Below are positions 19,201-27,267 of a DNA stretch of 64,000 nucleotides, piece by piece (position 1 is the first letter of the stretch; the number at the start of each line of letters is the position of its first letter). The position numbers were made by a program, and so were the translations under genes. Under the pieces are notes generated by a model, which searched no databases, was not told where the DNA came from, and saw nothing but the letters and a program-made list of their open reading frames with translations. Source of the DNA: CAVQBC01 sp963848415 (GTDB lineage Bacteria > Actinomycetota > Thermoleophilia > Solirubrobacterales > Solirubrobacteraceae); contig CAWKDN010000001.1 of assembly GCA_963848415.1 (NCBI GenBank), forward strand, positions 2,170,001 through 2,234,000, written 5' to 3'.

Positions 19201-20180
19201 TCGCGCTGTTGGGGAGCACGCCGTCCTCGCGGAACAGGTTGAGGTCCGAGCCCAGCTGGTTGACGTAGTTCGGGTTCTTGTCGGTGACGTCGACGCCCTA
19301 GGCGCGCGATCGACGAGTTGAAGACGTTGTTGGCGGGGTTCGCCGCGTCGGTGATCGGCGTGGAGTTCAGCGTCGACGCTGTCGCCGGTCGAGCGGCGTC
19401 GCCCTCGTAGCGATCGAGGCCGAGCCGGGTCCGCACCGGCCCGAAGGGCGGCGTGGTGAACCCGGTCAGCGACAGCGTCGCCACGCGGCGTCGCACGGTT
19501 GACGACCTGCAGGCCGTCGAAGACGTCAGGTTGCGCGGCGGCTGCGGCCGTGTCGCGGTAGGCGATGACGAGCGCCCAACCGGCCTGGCGGTCCCGACCG
19601 GTTCCGGCCTGCACATTGGCCACCGAGTACGGTCCGGCGCCGGCCGCCGCGACCTCGCTGGTGACGTCGACCGCCCCTTGGAAGTCACTTCCGTCGGTGG
19701 TGATGAAGTCGACCGGCGATGCCGTGTCAGGAGCCGTGACTCCCCCCAGGCGCCTTGAAAGGACGGTGTTCCGTGCGGCGGCGCTCGGCGGCGGCGCGCC
19801 CGCCGCCCCCGCGGTCGAGTCGGCCCCGAAGTAGAGCATCGCCTTGAGCACCGTCGCCCCGGCTGGGAGCAGCAGCGTCGCCGTCGACGAGTTGAACACC
19901 GGAACGGCGCCTGCGCCGCGTCCGTGTTCAGGTACTGCATCACGTAGTTGTTGTTGTTCAGGGCCGCCCCCGGCGCGGTCCCGGCGCGCGCCGCGGCGCA
20001 CTGCGGATCGGCGTCCGGACAGGTCAGCAGGGTGTTCCCCGTCCCCGTGACGTCGCCCGTGTCGTTCGTCGTGAAGCGCTGCTCAGATGCGCGTGGGGCC
20101 GCCGACGCGGCCGACGCGAGCGTGAGGCAGCCGATTGCCGCCATCACCATCAAGCAGCAAGTCGCCCCCCGCCCCGCCAC
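16257..20180 (-). pseudogene. DUF11-repeat secreted surface protein, disrupted by many frameshifts
   Basis: A large secreted repeat protein can be traced from GTG 20180 (GGAGAGG upstream; signal peptide MVMAAIGCLTLASAASA) to the stop at 16257, but only by changing frame repeatedly. In the first 1.2 kb I can place six single-base events: deletions near 19905, 19170 and 19150, insertions near 19495, 19302 and 18978. Many more follow. Recoverable pieces include a beta-rich N-domain (VFNSSTATLLLPAGATVLKA) and at least five DUF11-type repeats, e.g. VVDLNGGAAQRGDVLEYTVQ, DLSITKSEDINIVPARGEVT and LVVEKSALGAGARVGDELLW. No LPXTG or C-terminal membrane anchor is seen. The mix of insertions and deletions points to gene decay or poor local sequence. 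Intact homologues are large secreted proteins of unknown role. Confidence 0.75.
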
Positions 20181-20481
20181 CGAACCTCTCCGTATGCAGT
20201 CGTTCCGCTCACGCCCCCTCCGGTGAGCGCGACAGCACCCGAGCCGAGAACTCTCGCGCAGGGAAGAGCTAACCGGTAGCCAACGTTCCCGCAAACTTGG
20301 CGTTTTGCCACTCCCCTTGGCACGCCGCCCTGACCCCTTCAGGGCTCAGGCGACCTTTGCTATTCTCCTCCGTCGCGCTGTGGGCGTCCTGCCCCCTGCG
20401 CAGACCGTTCCGCAGCGTGGTAGCGGCGACCGCACCGGTCGCCAGAGCCTGCTCGCCGGATCATCAAGTCCGAAAGGGATC
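20181..20481. other. Divergent intergenic region between the DUF11 gene and rpmJ
   Basis: These 301 nt hold no convincing gene. The best promoter candidate for the downstream rpmJ-rpsM-rpsK-rpsD-rpoA-rplQ-truA run is TGCTATTCT, an extended -10 with TATTCT at 20361-20366; the matching -35 (TTCAGG at 20338) is weak. A promoter here is expected, because the island cuts this gene run off from secY-adk-map. infA, expected immediately before rpmJ, is not present in any frame. Confidence 0.4.
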
Positions 20482-20595
20482 ATGAAGGTACGACCGTCGG
20501 TCAAGCCGATGTGCGAGAAGTGCAAGGTCATCCGGCGTAACCGCCGGGTCCTCGTGATCTGCCAGAACCCGCGACACAAGCAGCGTCAGGGGTAG
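20482..20595 (+). CDS. rpmJ: 50S ribosomal protein L36
   Basis: L36 is the smallest large-subunit protein, here the 37-aa zinc form: MKVRPSVKPMCEKCKVIRRN, then the second ligand pair C and H in VICQNPRHKQRQG. ATG 20482 is preceded by GAAAGGGA. A longer upstream reading frame exists but L36 never carries such an extension. It normally follows infA, which is missing here. Confidence 0.95.
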   Translation: MKVRPSVKPMCEKCKVIRRNRRVLVICQNPRHKQRQG

Positions 20596-20602
20596 AGCAG
20601 CC

Positions 20603-20986
20603 TTGGCAAGAATCTCAGGGGTCAACATCCCCCTCAACAAGCGCGTCGAGATCGGCCTGACCTACATCTACGGGGTCGGCCGCTCCACCTCGAACCAGCT
20701 GCTCAACGAGCTGGGGATCAGTCCTGACACGTACGTGCGGGACCTGACCGAGGACGAGATCGCCCGCCTGCGCGACCAGATCGACTCAGACCTCATGGTC
20801 GAGGGCGACCTGCGCCGCGAGCGCTCGCAGAACATCAAGCGCCTGATGGAGATCGGCTGCTACCGCGGGGTGCGCCACCGGCGCGGCCTGCCGGTCCACG
20901 GCCAGAACACCAAGACCAACGCGCGCACGCGCAAGGGCCCGAAGCGGATGCAGGTCGCCGGCAAGAAGAAGGCGACCAAGAAGTAG
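20603..20986 (+). CDS. rpsM: 30S ribosomal protein S13
   Basis: S13 bridges the subunits in the head. It is 127 aa from TTG 20603 (MARISGVNIPLNKRVEIGLTYIYGVG). The H2TH-like region (RGVRHRRGLPVHGQNTKTNART) and a Lys-rich tail are present. A TTG start is accepted because homologues begin exactly here. rpsK begins on the base after the stop. Confidence 0.96.
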   Translation: MARISGVNIPLNKRVEIGLTYIYGVGRSTSNQLLNELGISPDTYVRDLTEDEIARLRDQIDSDLMVEGDLRRERSQNIKRLMEIGCYRGVRHRRGLPVHGQNTKTNARTRKGPKRMQVAGKKKATKK

Positions 20987-21382
20987 ATGCCTGCCCCCCG
21001 TCGTCCCCAGCGTGGCCGCCGCCGCGTCAAGAAGAACATCCCTATCGGCCAGGCGCACATCAAGACGTCGTTCAACAACACGATCGTCGCCCTCACCGAC
21101 CGCGAGGGCAACGTGATCGCGTGGGAGTCCGCCGGCGGCGCCGGCTTCAAGGGCTCGCGCAAGTCGACCCCGTTCGCCGCCCAGGTGACCGCCGATGCGG
21201 CCGCCCGCAAGGGCATCGAGCAGGGGATGCAGAAGGTCGAGGTCTTCGTCAAGGGCCCGGGCTCGGGCCGCGAGACCGCGATCCGCTCGCTGCAGGCCGC
21301 CGGGCTCGAGGTCACCGGCGTGCGCGACGTCACTCCCCAGGCACACAACGGCTGCCGTCCCCGCAAGCGGCGAAGGGTCTGA
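20987..21382 (+). CDS. rpsK: 30S ribosomal protein S11
   Basis: S11 forms part of the platform and the E-site. It is 131 aa: KKNIPIGQAHIKTSFNNTIV, the GFKGSRKSTPFAAQ loop, and the C-terminal VTPQAHNGCRPRKRRRV. Order and length are normal. Confidence 0.97.
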   Translation: MPAPRRPQRGRRRVKKNIPIGQAHIKTSFNNTIVALTDREGNVIAWESAGGAGFKGSRKSTPFAAQVTADAAARKGIEQGMQKVEVFVKGPGSGRETAIRSLQAAGLEVTGVRDVTPQAHNGCRPRKRRRV

Positions 21383-21391
21383 TCCAACCAG

Positions 21392-22012
21392 ATGGCTAGA
21401 GATACTTCCCCCCAGTGCAAGCAGTGCCGCCGCGAGGGCCAGAAGCTGTTCCTCAAGGGCGAGCGCTGCCTGACCGACAAGTGCGGCGTCGAGCGCCGTA
21501 GCTATCCGCCGGGCGAGCACGGCCGGGGCCGCCAGAAGCAGTCCGAGTACCGGGTCCAGCTGCGCGAGAAGCAGAAGGCCCGCCGCTACTACGGCGTGCT
21601 CGAGAAGCAGTTCCGCACCTACTACGCCAAGGCCTCCCGCCAGGACGGCATCACGGGCGAGAACCTGCTGCGGATGCTCGAGTGCCGCTTCGACAACGTG
21701 CTGGTCCGGCTCGGCTTTGCCGCCTCGCGCCGTCAGGCCCGGCAGCTCATCCGCCACGGCCACTGGACGGTCAACGGCCGCCGCGTGGACATCCCGAGCT
21801 ACCAGGTCCGCGAGAACGACGTCATCGCCTTCAAGGCCGGCTCGGACGCCGAGGGCGTCATCCGCGACGCCACCGAGCTGGTGGCGCAGGTACCGGCTTG
21901 GCTGCAGGCCGACCACGACTCTTTGACGGCGAAGGTGCTCCGCAAGCCCGAGCGCAGGGAGATCGCCGCGCCGGTGCAGGAGCAGCTCATCGTCGAGCTG
22001 TACTCGAAGTAG
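21392..22012 (+). CDS. rpsD: 30S ribosomal protein S4, zinc-binding form
   Basis: S4 nucleates 30S assembly and can repress the alpha operon in E. coli. It is 206 aa. The N-terminus carries four cysteines (CKQCRRE ... CLTDKCGVE), the C-plus zinc form. The S4 RNA-binding domain follows (RLGFAASRRQARQLIRHGHW). rpoA follows after about 110 nt. Confidence 0.97.
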   Translation: MARDTSPQCKQCRREGQKLFLKGERCLTDKCGVERRSYPPGEHGRGRQKQSEYRVQLREKQKARRYYGVLEKQFRTYYAKASRQDGITGENLLRMLECRFDNVLVRLGFAASRRQARQLIRHGHWTVNGRRVDIPSYQVRENDVIAFKAGSDAEGVIRDATELVAQVPAWLQADHDSLTAKVLRKPERREIAAPVQEQLIVELYSK

Positions 22013-22121
22013 CCCGACCTTCCCCCGGTCCCCGCTTGAGTGGTGGGCGGATCCGGGTCGCCGCCGCCCCGTCAGCCGGGCGGCTCTCGCACCACCTCCC
22101 CCCGACGACCCTAGGACCCTG

Positions 22122-23114
22122 ATGCTCGACTTCCAGATTCCCCGGATCACCGCAGAAACGGTCGAGGACAACCGTGGCTCGTTCACGGTCGAGCCGCTCG
22201 ACCGCGGCTTCGGCTACACGTTCGGCAACTCGCTGCGCCGCGTGCTGCTCGCCTCGCTGGCGGGCGCGGCGGTCACCTCCGTGCGCATCGAGGGGGTGGC
22301 GCACGAGTTCTCGACCATCAAGGGCGTCTCCGAGGACGTCACCGACATCGTGCTCAACCTCAAGGGCATCGTGTGCCGGATGCACTCCGACGCCACCGAG
22401 GTCGAGGCGCCGCTGGTGGTCACCGGCCCCGGTGAGATCACCGCGCGCGACATCGACGTCCCCTCGGGCGTCGAGATCCTCAACCCGGACGCCCACATCG
22501 CGACGCTCGAGAAGCGCACCAAGCTCGAGCTCTACCTGACCATCGGCCGCGGCCGCGGCTACCGCCCGGCCGAGGAGAACAAGTCCCCCGACCAGCCGAT
22601 CGGCGTCATCCCCATCGACTCGATCTTCTCGCCGGTGCGCCGCGTCGCCTACCAGGTCGAGCAGGCGCGCGTCGGCCAGCGCACGGACTTCGACAAGCTG
22701 ACGCTGGACATCGAGACCGACGGCTCGCTGGATCCCCAGACCGCACTGCGCGAGGCGGCCGAGATCCTGATCTCCTCGCTGTCGATCTTCACCGACGAGG
22801 ACCGCATCGAGGAGCTGCGCGCCGGCCCGGCCGGCGTGGCCGGCCTGGTGGACGGCAACGGCGGCGGTCAGGCGCTCGGCGGCACGGGCGGCCGCGCCGG
22901 CGGCGGCGGCCCGATGGACGACATCCTCATCGAGGAGCTCGAGCTCGGCGTGCGGTCCTACAACTGCCTCAAGCGGGCGGGGATCCAGACCGTCGGCGAC
23001 CTGATCGGCAAGTCCGAGGGCGAGCTCGCCGCGATCCCGAACTTCGGCAAGAAGTCGATCGACGAGGTCATCGAGACGCTGTCCCAGCGCGGTCTGGGGC
23101 TCCGGACCGACTAG
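22122..23114 (+). CDS. rpoA: RNA polymerase alpha subunit
   Basis: Alpha dimer nucleates RNA polymerase assembly and its C-terminal domain contacts UP elements and activators. It is 330 aa. The NTD has RGFGYTFGNSLRRVLLASL; the CTD starts after a Gly-rich linker (DGNGGGQALGGTGGRAGGGG), with the helix-hairpin-helix ELGVRSYNCLKRAGIQTVGD and the NFGKKSIDE motif. The linker is longer and more glycine-rich than usual. Confidence 0.97.
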   Translation: MLDFQIPRITAETVEDNRGSFTVEPLDRGFGYTFGNSLRRVLLASLAGAAVTSVRIEGVAHEFSTIKGVSEDVTDIVLNLKGIVCRMHSDATEVEAPLVVTGPGEITARDIDVPSGVEILNPDAHIATLEKRTKLELYLTIGRGRGYRPAEENKSPDQPIGVIPIDSIFSPVRRVAYQVEQARVGQRTDFDKLTLDIETDGSLDPQTALREAAEILISSLSIFTDEDRIEELRAGPAGVAGLVDGNGGGQALGGTGGRAGGGGPMDDILIEELELGVRSYNCLKRAGIQTVGDLIGKSEGELAAIPNFGKKSIDEVIETLSQRGLGLRTD

Positions 23115-23129
23115 GCTCTCCCGGCCGCC

Positions 23130-23486
23130 ATGCGCCACCAGAAGACCCGTCACAAGCTCTCGCGCACAGCATCGCATCGCAAGGCGCTGCTGGCGAACCT
23201 GTGCGTGGAGGTCATCGACCACGAGCGGATCAAGACGACCGAAGCCAAGGCCAAGGCGGTCAAGCCGGAGCTCGAGAAGCTCATCACGCTCGCCAAGCGC
23301 GGTGACCTGCACGCGCGCCGGCAGGCGATCTCGACGCTGCAGCACCCCGACAAGGGCGTGATCTACAAGCTGTTCGACGAGATCGCACCGCGCTACGCGG
23401 AGCGGCCGGGCGGCTACACCAGGATCCTCAAGCTCGGGCCGCGCCGCAGCGACGCGAGCGAGATGGTCTTCCTCGAGCTCGTGTAG
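23130..23486 (+). CDS. rplQ: 50S ribosomal protein L17
   Basis: L17 sits near the tunnel exit. It is 118 aa: MRHQKTRHKLSRTASHRKAL, then ERIKTTEAKAKAVKPELEKL and the C-terminal GGYTRILKLGPRRSDASEMV. It follows rpoA by 15 nt, as usual, and is followed by truA. Confidence 0.97.
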   Translation: MRHQKTRHKLSRTASHRKALLANLCVEVIDHERIKTTEAKAKAVKPELEKLITLAKRGDLHARRQAISTLQHPDKGVIYKLFDEIAPRYAERPGGYTRILKLGPRRSDASEMVFLELV

Positions 23487-23504
23487 CGGGCGGAGCGGCC
23501 CGCG

Positions 23505-24230
23505 GTGGTCGCGAAGCTCACGCTCGAGTACGACGGCAGCGCGTTCGCCGGCTGGGCCGCGCAGCCCGGCCGGCGCACCGTCGCCTCAGAGCTCGAGCGC
23601 GCGCTCGCCGTCGTCCTGCGCCGGCCGGTCGAGCTGACCGTCGCCGGGCGGACCGACCGCGGCGTCCACGCGCTCGGGCAGGTCGTCTCCTACCCAGGAC
23701 CGCTGCCGCGGCTGCGGTCGGTCAACGCGCTGCTGCCCGACGAGGTCGCGGTCGTCGAGGCCGAGGAGGTGGCCGACGGGTTCTCGGCCCGCCACGACGC
23801 GCTCAGCCGCACCTACCTCTACCGGGTCTCCACCCGGGCCGTGATGTCCCCGTTCGAGCGCGGTCGCTCGCTGTGGTGGCCGCACGGGCTCGACGACGAC
23901 GCGCTCGAGCGCTGCGCCCACGCGCTGCGCGGCACGCACGACTTCACGGCCTTCACGCCGTCTGAGACCTACCACCGGCGCTTCGAGCGCGAGGTCTTCG
24001 ACGCGCGCTGGGAGCGGGCCGGGGCGTTCGGCGAGCTGCTGCACTTCTGGATCGAGGCGGACACGTTCATGCGCCACATGAACCGCGTGCTGGTCGGCAC
24101 GATGCTCGAGGTCGGATCGGGGCGGCGCAGCGCGCGCGACTTCGAGCGCCTGCTCTCGGGCCGCCCGCGCTCGGCGGCGGGCGAGACCGCGCCGCCGCAC
24201 GGGCTCTACCTCGCCTCGGTCCGGTACTGA
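23505..24230 (+). CDS. truA: tRNA pseudouridine(38-40) synthase
   Basis: TruA isomerises uridines 38-40 in the anticodon arm. It is 241 aa from GTG 23505. The catalytic motif is AGRTDRGVHALGQV (Asp in GRTDRGVHA); the C-terminal FMRHMNRVLVGTMLEVGSGRR block is typical. It closes the cluster. Its last 25 nt overlap the end of the convergent DUF308 gene. Confidence 0.96.
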   Translation: MVAKLTLEYDGSAFAGWAAQPGRRTVASELERALAVVLRRPVELTVAGRTDRGVHALGQVVSYPGPLPRLRSVNALLPDEVAVVEAEEVADGFSARHDALSRTYLYRVSTRAVMSPFERGRSLWWPHGLDDDALERCAHALRGTHDFTAFTPSETYHRRFEREVFDARWERAGAFGELLHFWIEADTFMRHMNRVLVGTMLEVGSGRRSARDFERLLSGRPRSAAGETAPPHGLYLASVRY

Positions 24231-24736
24231 GCCGCCGCGCCGCGCAGGACGAGCCCCGTGGCCAGCTCGGCCACTCCGCGCACGACCAGGTAGAGCCCGA
24301 GCACCAGGACGAGGATCAGCAGCGTCGTGCGCGGCCACGAGAAGGCCGCGACGCCGGCCACGACGTCGAGCAGGCAGAGCGCGACGGCGCCGCCGCCCAG
24401 CCGGGCGCGCATCACCACGACGAGGCCGAGCAGGCCGGCAAGCACGAGGTAGACGCCGAAGCCGATCGAGATCGCGGTCAGCGCGCGGCCGGGCTGGAAG
24501 AGGACCAGGGCGGCGCCGGCCAGCGCCGCCAGCCCGAGGACGGCTTCGACGAGCCGTCCTTTGTCGGTCGTCGCCGCGGTCGACAGCCGCAGGAGCCCGA
24601 CGAGCACGAGGTAGGCGCCCGCCGCCGCCGCGAGCAGGCCGACCGTGCGGTCGGGGAAGAGCAGCACGAGCAGGCCGGCCGCCAGCGCCGCGGCGCCGAG
24701 GACGGCGTGGATCCACCAGCGGCGGGGCGTCGGCAC
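24206..24736 (-). CDS. HdeD-like / DUF308 membrane protein
   Basis: A 176-aa inner-membrane protein with six hydrophobic helices arranged as three repeats with the DUF308 pattern (GLLVLLFPDRTVGLLAAAAG, ALVLFQPGRALTAISIGFG, AFSWPRTTLLILVLVLGLY). E. coli HdeD is linked to acid resistance at high cell density; here the function is unknown. Its upstream region holds elements E and D and a 12-bp inverted repeat. Confidence 0.8.
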   Translation of the reverse strand: MPTPRRWWIHAVLGAAALAAGLLVLLFPDRTVGLLAAAAGAYLVLVGLLRLSTAATTDKGRLVEAVLGLAALAGAALVLFQPGRALTAISIGFGVYLVLAGLLGLVVVMRARLGGGAVALCLLDVVAGVAAFSWPRTTLLILVLVLGLYLVVRGVAELATGLVLRGAAAQYRTEAR

Positions 24737-24752
24737 GGCGCGAGGGTAGTCG

Positions 24753-24789
24753 GTTTCGCCCTTCGGTCACCTTCGGCGACCCGCGGGCA
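24753..24789 (+). repeat. Palindromic element E
   Basis: TTTCGCCC-TTC-GGTCACC-TTC-GGCGACC-CGC-GGGCAC. It aligns along its whole length with the reverse complement of element D (about 32 of 37 positions) and shares the TTTCGCCC..GGTCA core with A and B. A TAGTCG hexamer stands just upstream, in the position of the -10-like boxes of A and B. Confidence 0.55.
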
Positions 24790-24887
24790 CGGAGCGAGCC
24801 ATCCTGCGCCGCCAGGATCCGCCTCGCCGTGGTCGAGGGCTTGGGCCCGACGAGCCCGCGGCGGGGCACCCGTGGCCGCTCAGCGAG

Positions 24888-24955
24888 CAAAACGTCGAGT
24901 TCCGCAGTGGCGCGGGACAGATGGCCCGCTCGCCGCTCCTGATCTCGACGTTTTG
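24888..24955. repeat. Perfect 12-bp inverted repeat
   Basis: CAAAACGTCGAG at 24888-24899 and CTCGACGTTTTG at 24944-24955, with a 44-nt spacer. The arms are noticeably AT-richer than their surroundings. They could be a two-site operator or the ends of a small element. The sequence gives no partner. Confidence 0.5.
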
Positions 24956-25017
24956 TCACCCGCAGACCCGACCCCCAACTCGTCGATGCGGGGTTCGCCG
25001 GACCCGGCCCGCACGGT

Positions 25018-25058
25018 AACGTCGCCCGCAGGTCGCCGCAGGTGACCGGAGGGCGAAA
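25018..25058 (-). repeat. Palindromic element D (minus orientation)
   Basis: Read on the minus strand: TTTCGCCC-TCC-GGTCACC-TGC-GGCGACC-TGC-GGGCGA-CGTT. It shares the end GGGCGACGTT with element B and the centre with E. TAGGCC precedes it on the minus strand. Oriented toward the DUF308 gene start, 280 nt away. Confidence 0.55.
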
Positions 25059-25128
25059 GGCCTATCCAAGAGCCCAGTGCCCCCGACGTCGACTGATCCG
25101 AACCGCCCCCACGACGCGAAGGGTCCCC

Positions 25129-25491
25129 GTGCGGCGCCGCCTCGTGCTCCTCCTGCTGCTCGCGCCCGCCGCCGTCGCGGGGTGCTCCGCCGAGCCGGGG
25201 GCGATGCCGAGGGCCGAGGCGGTGCCCGCCGCGAGCCGGCCGGTCGTCGCGCGGATCGTGGACTTCGACTACCGCCCAGCGCGGCTCTCCGTGCGCGTCG
25301 GCCAGCGGATCCGCTGGCGCAACGCGGACACCGTCAACCACACGGTCTCCTTCCGGCGCGGGCCGGGCGAGCTCGGCAACGTCGACCCCGGCCGCTCGCT
25401 GCGCGCCCGCTTCAGCCGGCCCGGCACCTACAGCTACGTGTGCCGCTACCACCCGAGCATGGTGGGGCGGGTCGAGGTCGCCTCGCCCTGA
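25129..25491 (+). CDS. Plastocyanin/cupredoxin-like lipoprotein
   Basis: Probable periplasmic-face electron carrier with a type 1 copper site. It is 120 aa from GTG 25129 (AAGGG five bases upstream). Signal peptide LVLLLLLAPAAVAG ends at lipobox Cys19. Copper ligands are His71 (NHTVSF) and Cys105, His108, Met111 in the C-terminal YVCRYHPSM loop, the classical Cys-x2-His-x2-Met spacing. Partner oxidoreductases are not adjacent. Earlier in-frame codons exist, but they would spoil the signal peptide. Confidence 0.88.
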   Translation: MRRRLVLLLLLAPAAVAGCSAEPGAMPRAEAVPAASRPVVARIVDFDYRPARLSVRVGQRIRWRNADTVNHTVSFRRGPGELGNVDPGRSLRARFSRPGTYSYVCRYHPSMVGRVEVASP

Positions 25492-25494
25492 GGC

Positions 25495-26199
25495 TCAGGA
25501 CCCGCTCGCCACCGCCCACACGACCGTGTTGCGCGCGTAGGTGCGCGTCTCGGCGTCGAAGGGCCCGCCGCAGGTGACCAGCGCCAGCGCGGCGCGACCG
25601 CTCGTGGCGAACAACCGGCGCGGCAGCCGGCGCTTGTCGTAGGAGCGCCGGGCGATCACGCGGAACGCGCGGTCGCCGCCGCGGCGGAACCCGACCGTGA
25701 GGCGCTGGCCCGGCTTCATCGTCGCCAGGCCGGCGAACGGACCGGGGCGGCGGTCGAAGTCGGCGTGGGCGGCGAGCACCGCGACCCCCGCCGCGCCCGG
25801 ATGGGCGCCGAAGCGGTACCAGGACACGGTGCTGGCGTCGTCGGGCAGTGCCAGCTCGCGGCGACGGCCGCGGACCCCGACGGGCTCGACCCGCGCCCGC
25901 AGGCCGAGACCCGGAACCCGCAGGGCGGCCGGGACGCGGACGCGCGGCGGCGCGAGCGCGCTGGGCAGCGCGGAGCGCACCCGGCGCACGCGCGGCAGCC
26001 GCCGCCGCGGCGGCCAGCCGACCATGGCCGGCACGAGCGTGGGCGCCAGCCGGGCCGGCGGCGCCGGGCCTGCCGGCGGCGGGCCGAGCTCGGCCAGCGA
26101 GCCGGCGTCGCGGACGCCGGCGGGCGCGCCGCCGGCCCACGTGAGCGCGGCCGCGGCGAGCAGGCCGGCGCTGGCGAGCAGCCCGGCCCAGCCCGCCAC
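25495..26199 (-). CDS. Class F sortase
   Basis: Sortases cleave and transpeptidate sorting signals to anchor proteins to the wall. The product is 234 aa from GTG 26199, with an N-terminal signal-anchor (GLLASAGLLAAAALTWAG) and a Pro-rich linker. The catalytic triad is His145 (VAVLAAHAD), Cys210 (ALVTCGG) and Arg223 (TYARNTVVWA). The TCGG and YxxN(T)VV motifs fit class E/F. It lies 47 nt downstream of the DUF4397 gene, a pairing often seen in actinobacteria. The DUF4397 protein is its likely substrate. Confidence 0.88.
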   Translation of the reverse strand: MAGWAGLLASAGLLAAAALTWAGGAPAGVRDAGSLAELGPPPAGPAPPARLAPTLVPAMVGWPPRRRLPRVRRVRSALPSALAPPRVRVPAALRVPGLGLRARVEPVGVRGRRRELALPDDASTVSWYRFGAHPGAAGVAVLAAHADFDRRPGPFAGLATMKPGQRLTVGFRRGGDRAFRVIARRSYDKRRLPRRLFATSGRAALALVTCGGPFDAETRTYARNTVVWAVASGS

Positions 26200-26246
26200 C
26201 GGGCGGAGCCTCGCGCCCCGCCCGGCATCGGTGTGCGGCGCGTCGG

Positions 26247-27066
26247 TCAGGCCCGGCCTCCGGCGCCGGGGCGCCGCCGCAGCACGAGCAGCGACGCGAC
26301 GCCGGCGATCAGCCCGACGACCAGCAGCGCGAGGGCCGGCGTCCCCGGCCCGTCGTCGCCGCCCAGCAGCCCGGAGTTGCCGCCGGGCACCCCGCCCGGC
26401 GCTCCGGCGCCCGCGTTGATCGGCTGGACGATGAACTGGTCGGTGTCCTCCTCGACCGACCCGACGGCGTACACGGCGTAGCTGCCGCCGGCCGCGAGCG
26501 TCAGCGGGGTCGGCCCGGTGACGATGTCGGACTCACCCGTCGGCGCCAGGGCGACCTCGATGGTCCCGGGCGACGCCTCGATCGTGCGGGCGTCCGGGTT
26601 GGAGAGGTCCTCGACGAGCACGTCGTCGCCGGCGCGCACGTCGACGGCGCGGCGCGGCGGCGTCGTGGCGGACGGTCACCCGCGCCTGACCGGCGGGGAC
26701 GTCTGAGCGGTTGTTGACGTAGGGCGTGATGACCGGATCGCCGTCGGGGGTCAGGTGCGCGACGACCGAGACGCTCTGGCCGGCCTCGACGGTCGCGGTG
26801 GCGCTGGCGAGCGGGTCGGCGCTCGCTCCCGAGCCGGCGGGGCGGATGGCCAGCGCGTACTCGCCGGCCGGGAGCGACAGCGGGCCGCCGATGGTCAGGG
26901 GCTGGAAGTCCTCGATGATGACGTCGCCGTTGGCGTAGACGTCGACCGGCGTGCCCGGAACACCGTGGACGACGAAGACCGACGCCGGATCCGACTGGGC
27001 GGCGGCCGCGCCGGGCACGGCGAGCACGACGATGACGGTGATGGCAGCGAGTGCTGCTCGGAGCAT
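26247..27066 (-). CDS. DUF4397 cell-surface protein, with apparent one-base insertion
   Basis: Secreted surface protein with DUF4397 domains. Frame 1 begins at ATG 27066 (GGGAGG upstream) with signal peptide AALAAITVIVVLAVPGAAAA and a first domain (VFVVHGVPGTPVDVYANGD). After VRHDAAAP the match moves one base (AVDVRAGDDVLVEDL), so an extra base lies at about 26647-26662. The C-terminus is GTPALALLVVGLIAGVASLL followed by RRRPG: a membrane helix plus basic tail as in sortase substrates, though a canonical LPXTG is absent (GGNSGLLGGDDGPGTPA precedes the helix). Corrected length is 272 aa. Confidence 0.82.
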
Positions 27067-27210
27067 GGGCCCTCCCTTGGGCGAGGATGTTGCCCAGGCT
27101 CCGAGCGGCGCGTGGCGGGTGGTTGGGCTGAGGCGCCGACGGGGCGCGGGACCGCTCGGCGGGCGGGAAGTTGGCGTGCGGGAGTGCGCGAGGCGTTCCG
27201 GGCCGGGGGA

Positions 27211-27263
27211 TAAGGTGTTTTCGCCCTGCGGTCATCGACAAGCGATGACCTGCGGGCGACGTT
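27211..27263 (+). promoter_or_regulatory. Palindromic element B with -10-like box, upstream of surE
   Basis: TAAGGT (27211-27216) precedes TTTCGCCC-TGC-GGTCATCG-ACAAG-CGATGACC-TGC-GGGCGA-CGTT (27219-27263). The inner stem GGTCATCG/CGATGACC is a perfect 8-bp pair and the outer stem is TCGCCC/GGGCGA. Same 45-nt layout as element A before adk. Confidence 0.6.
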
Positions 27264-27267
27264 ACAA

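Larger units (their letters stand above)
24737..25128. other. Intergenic region with three nested inverted repeats
   Basis: No convincing gene lies in these 392 nt between divergent starts (24736 minus, 25129 plus). From outside inward it holds element E (24753-24789, plus orientation), a perfect 12-bp inverted repeat (24888-24899 and 24944-24955) and element D (25018-25058, minus orientation). E and D are inverted copies of the same motif, so the segment 24753-25058 looks like a short inverted-repeat-bounded unit of about 306 bp. A short frame at 24707-25045 crosses the repeats and has no protein-like features. Confidence 0.5.
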
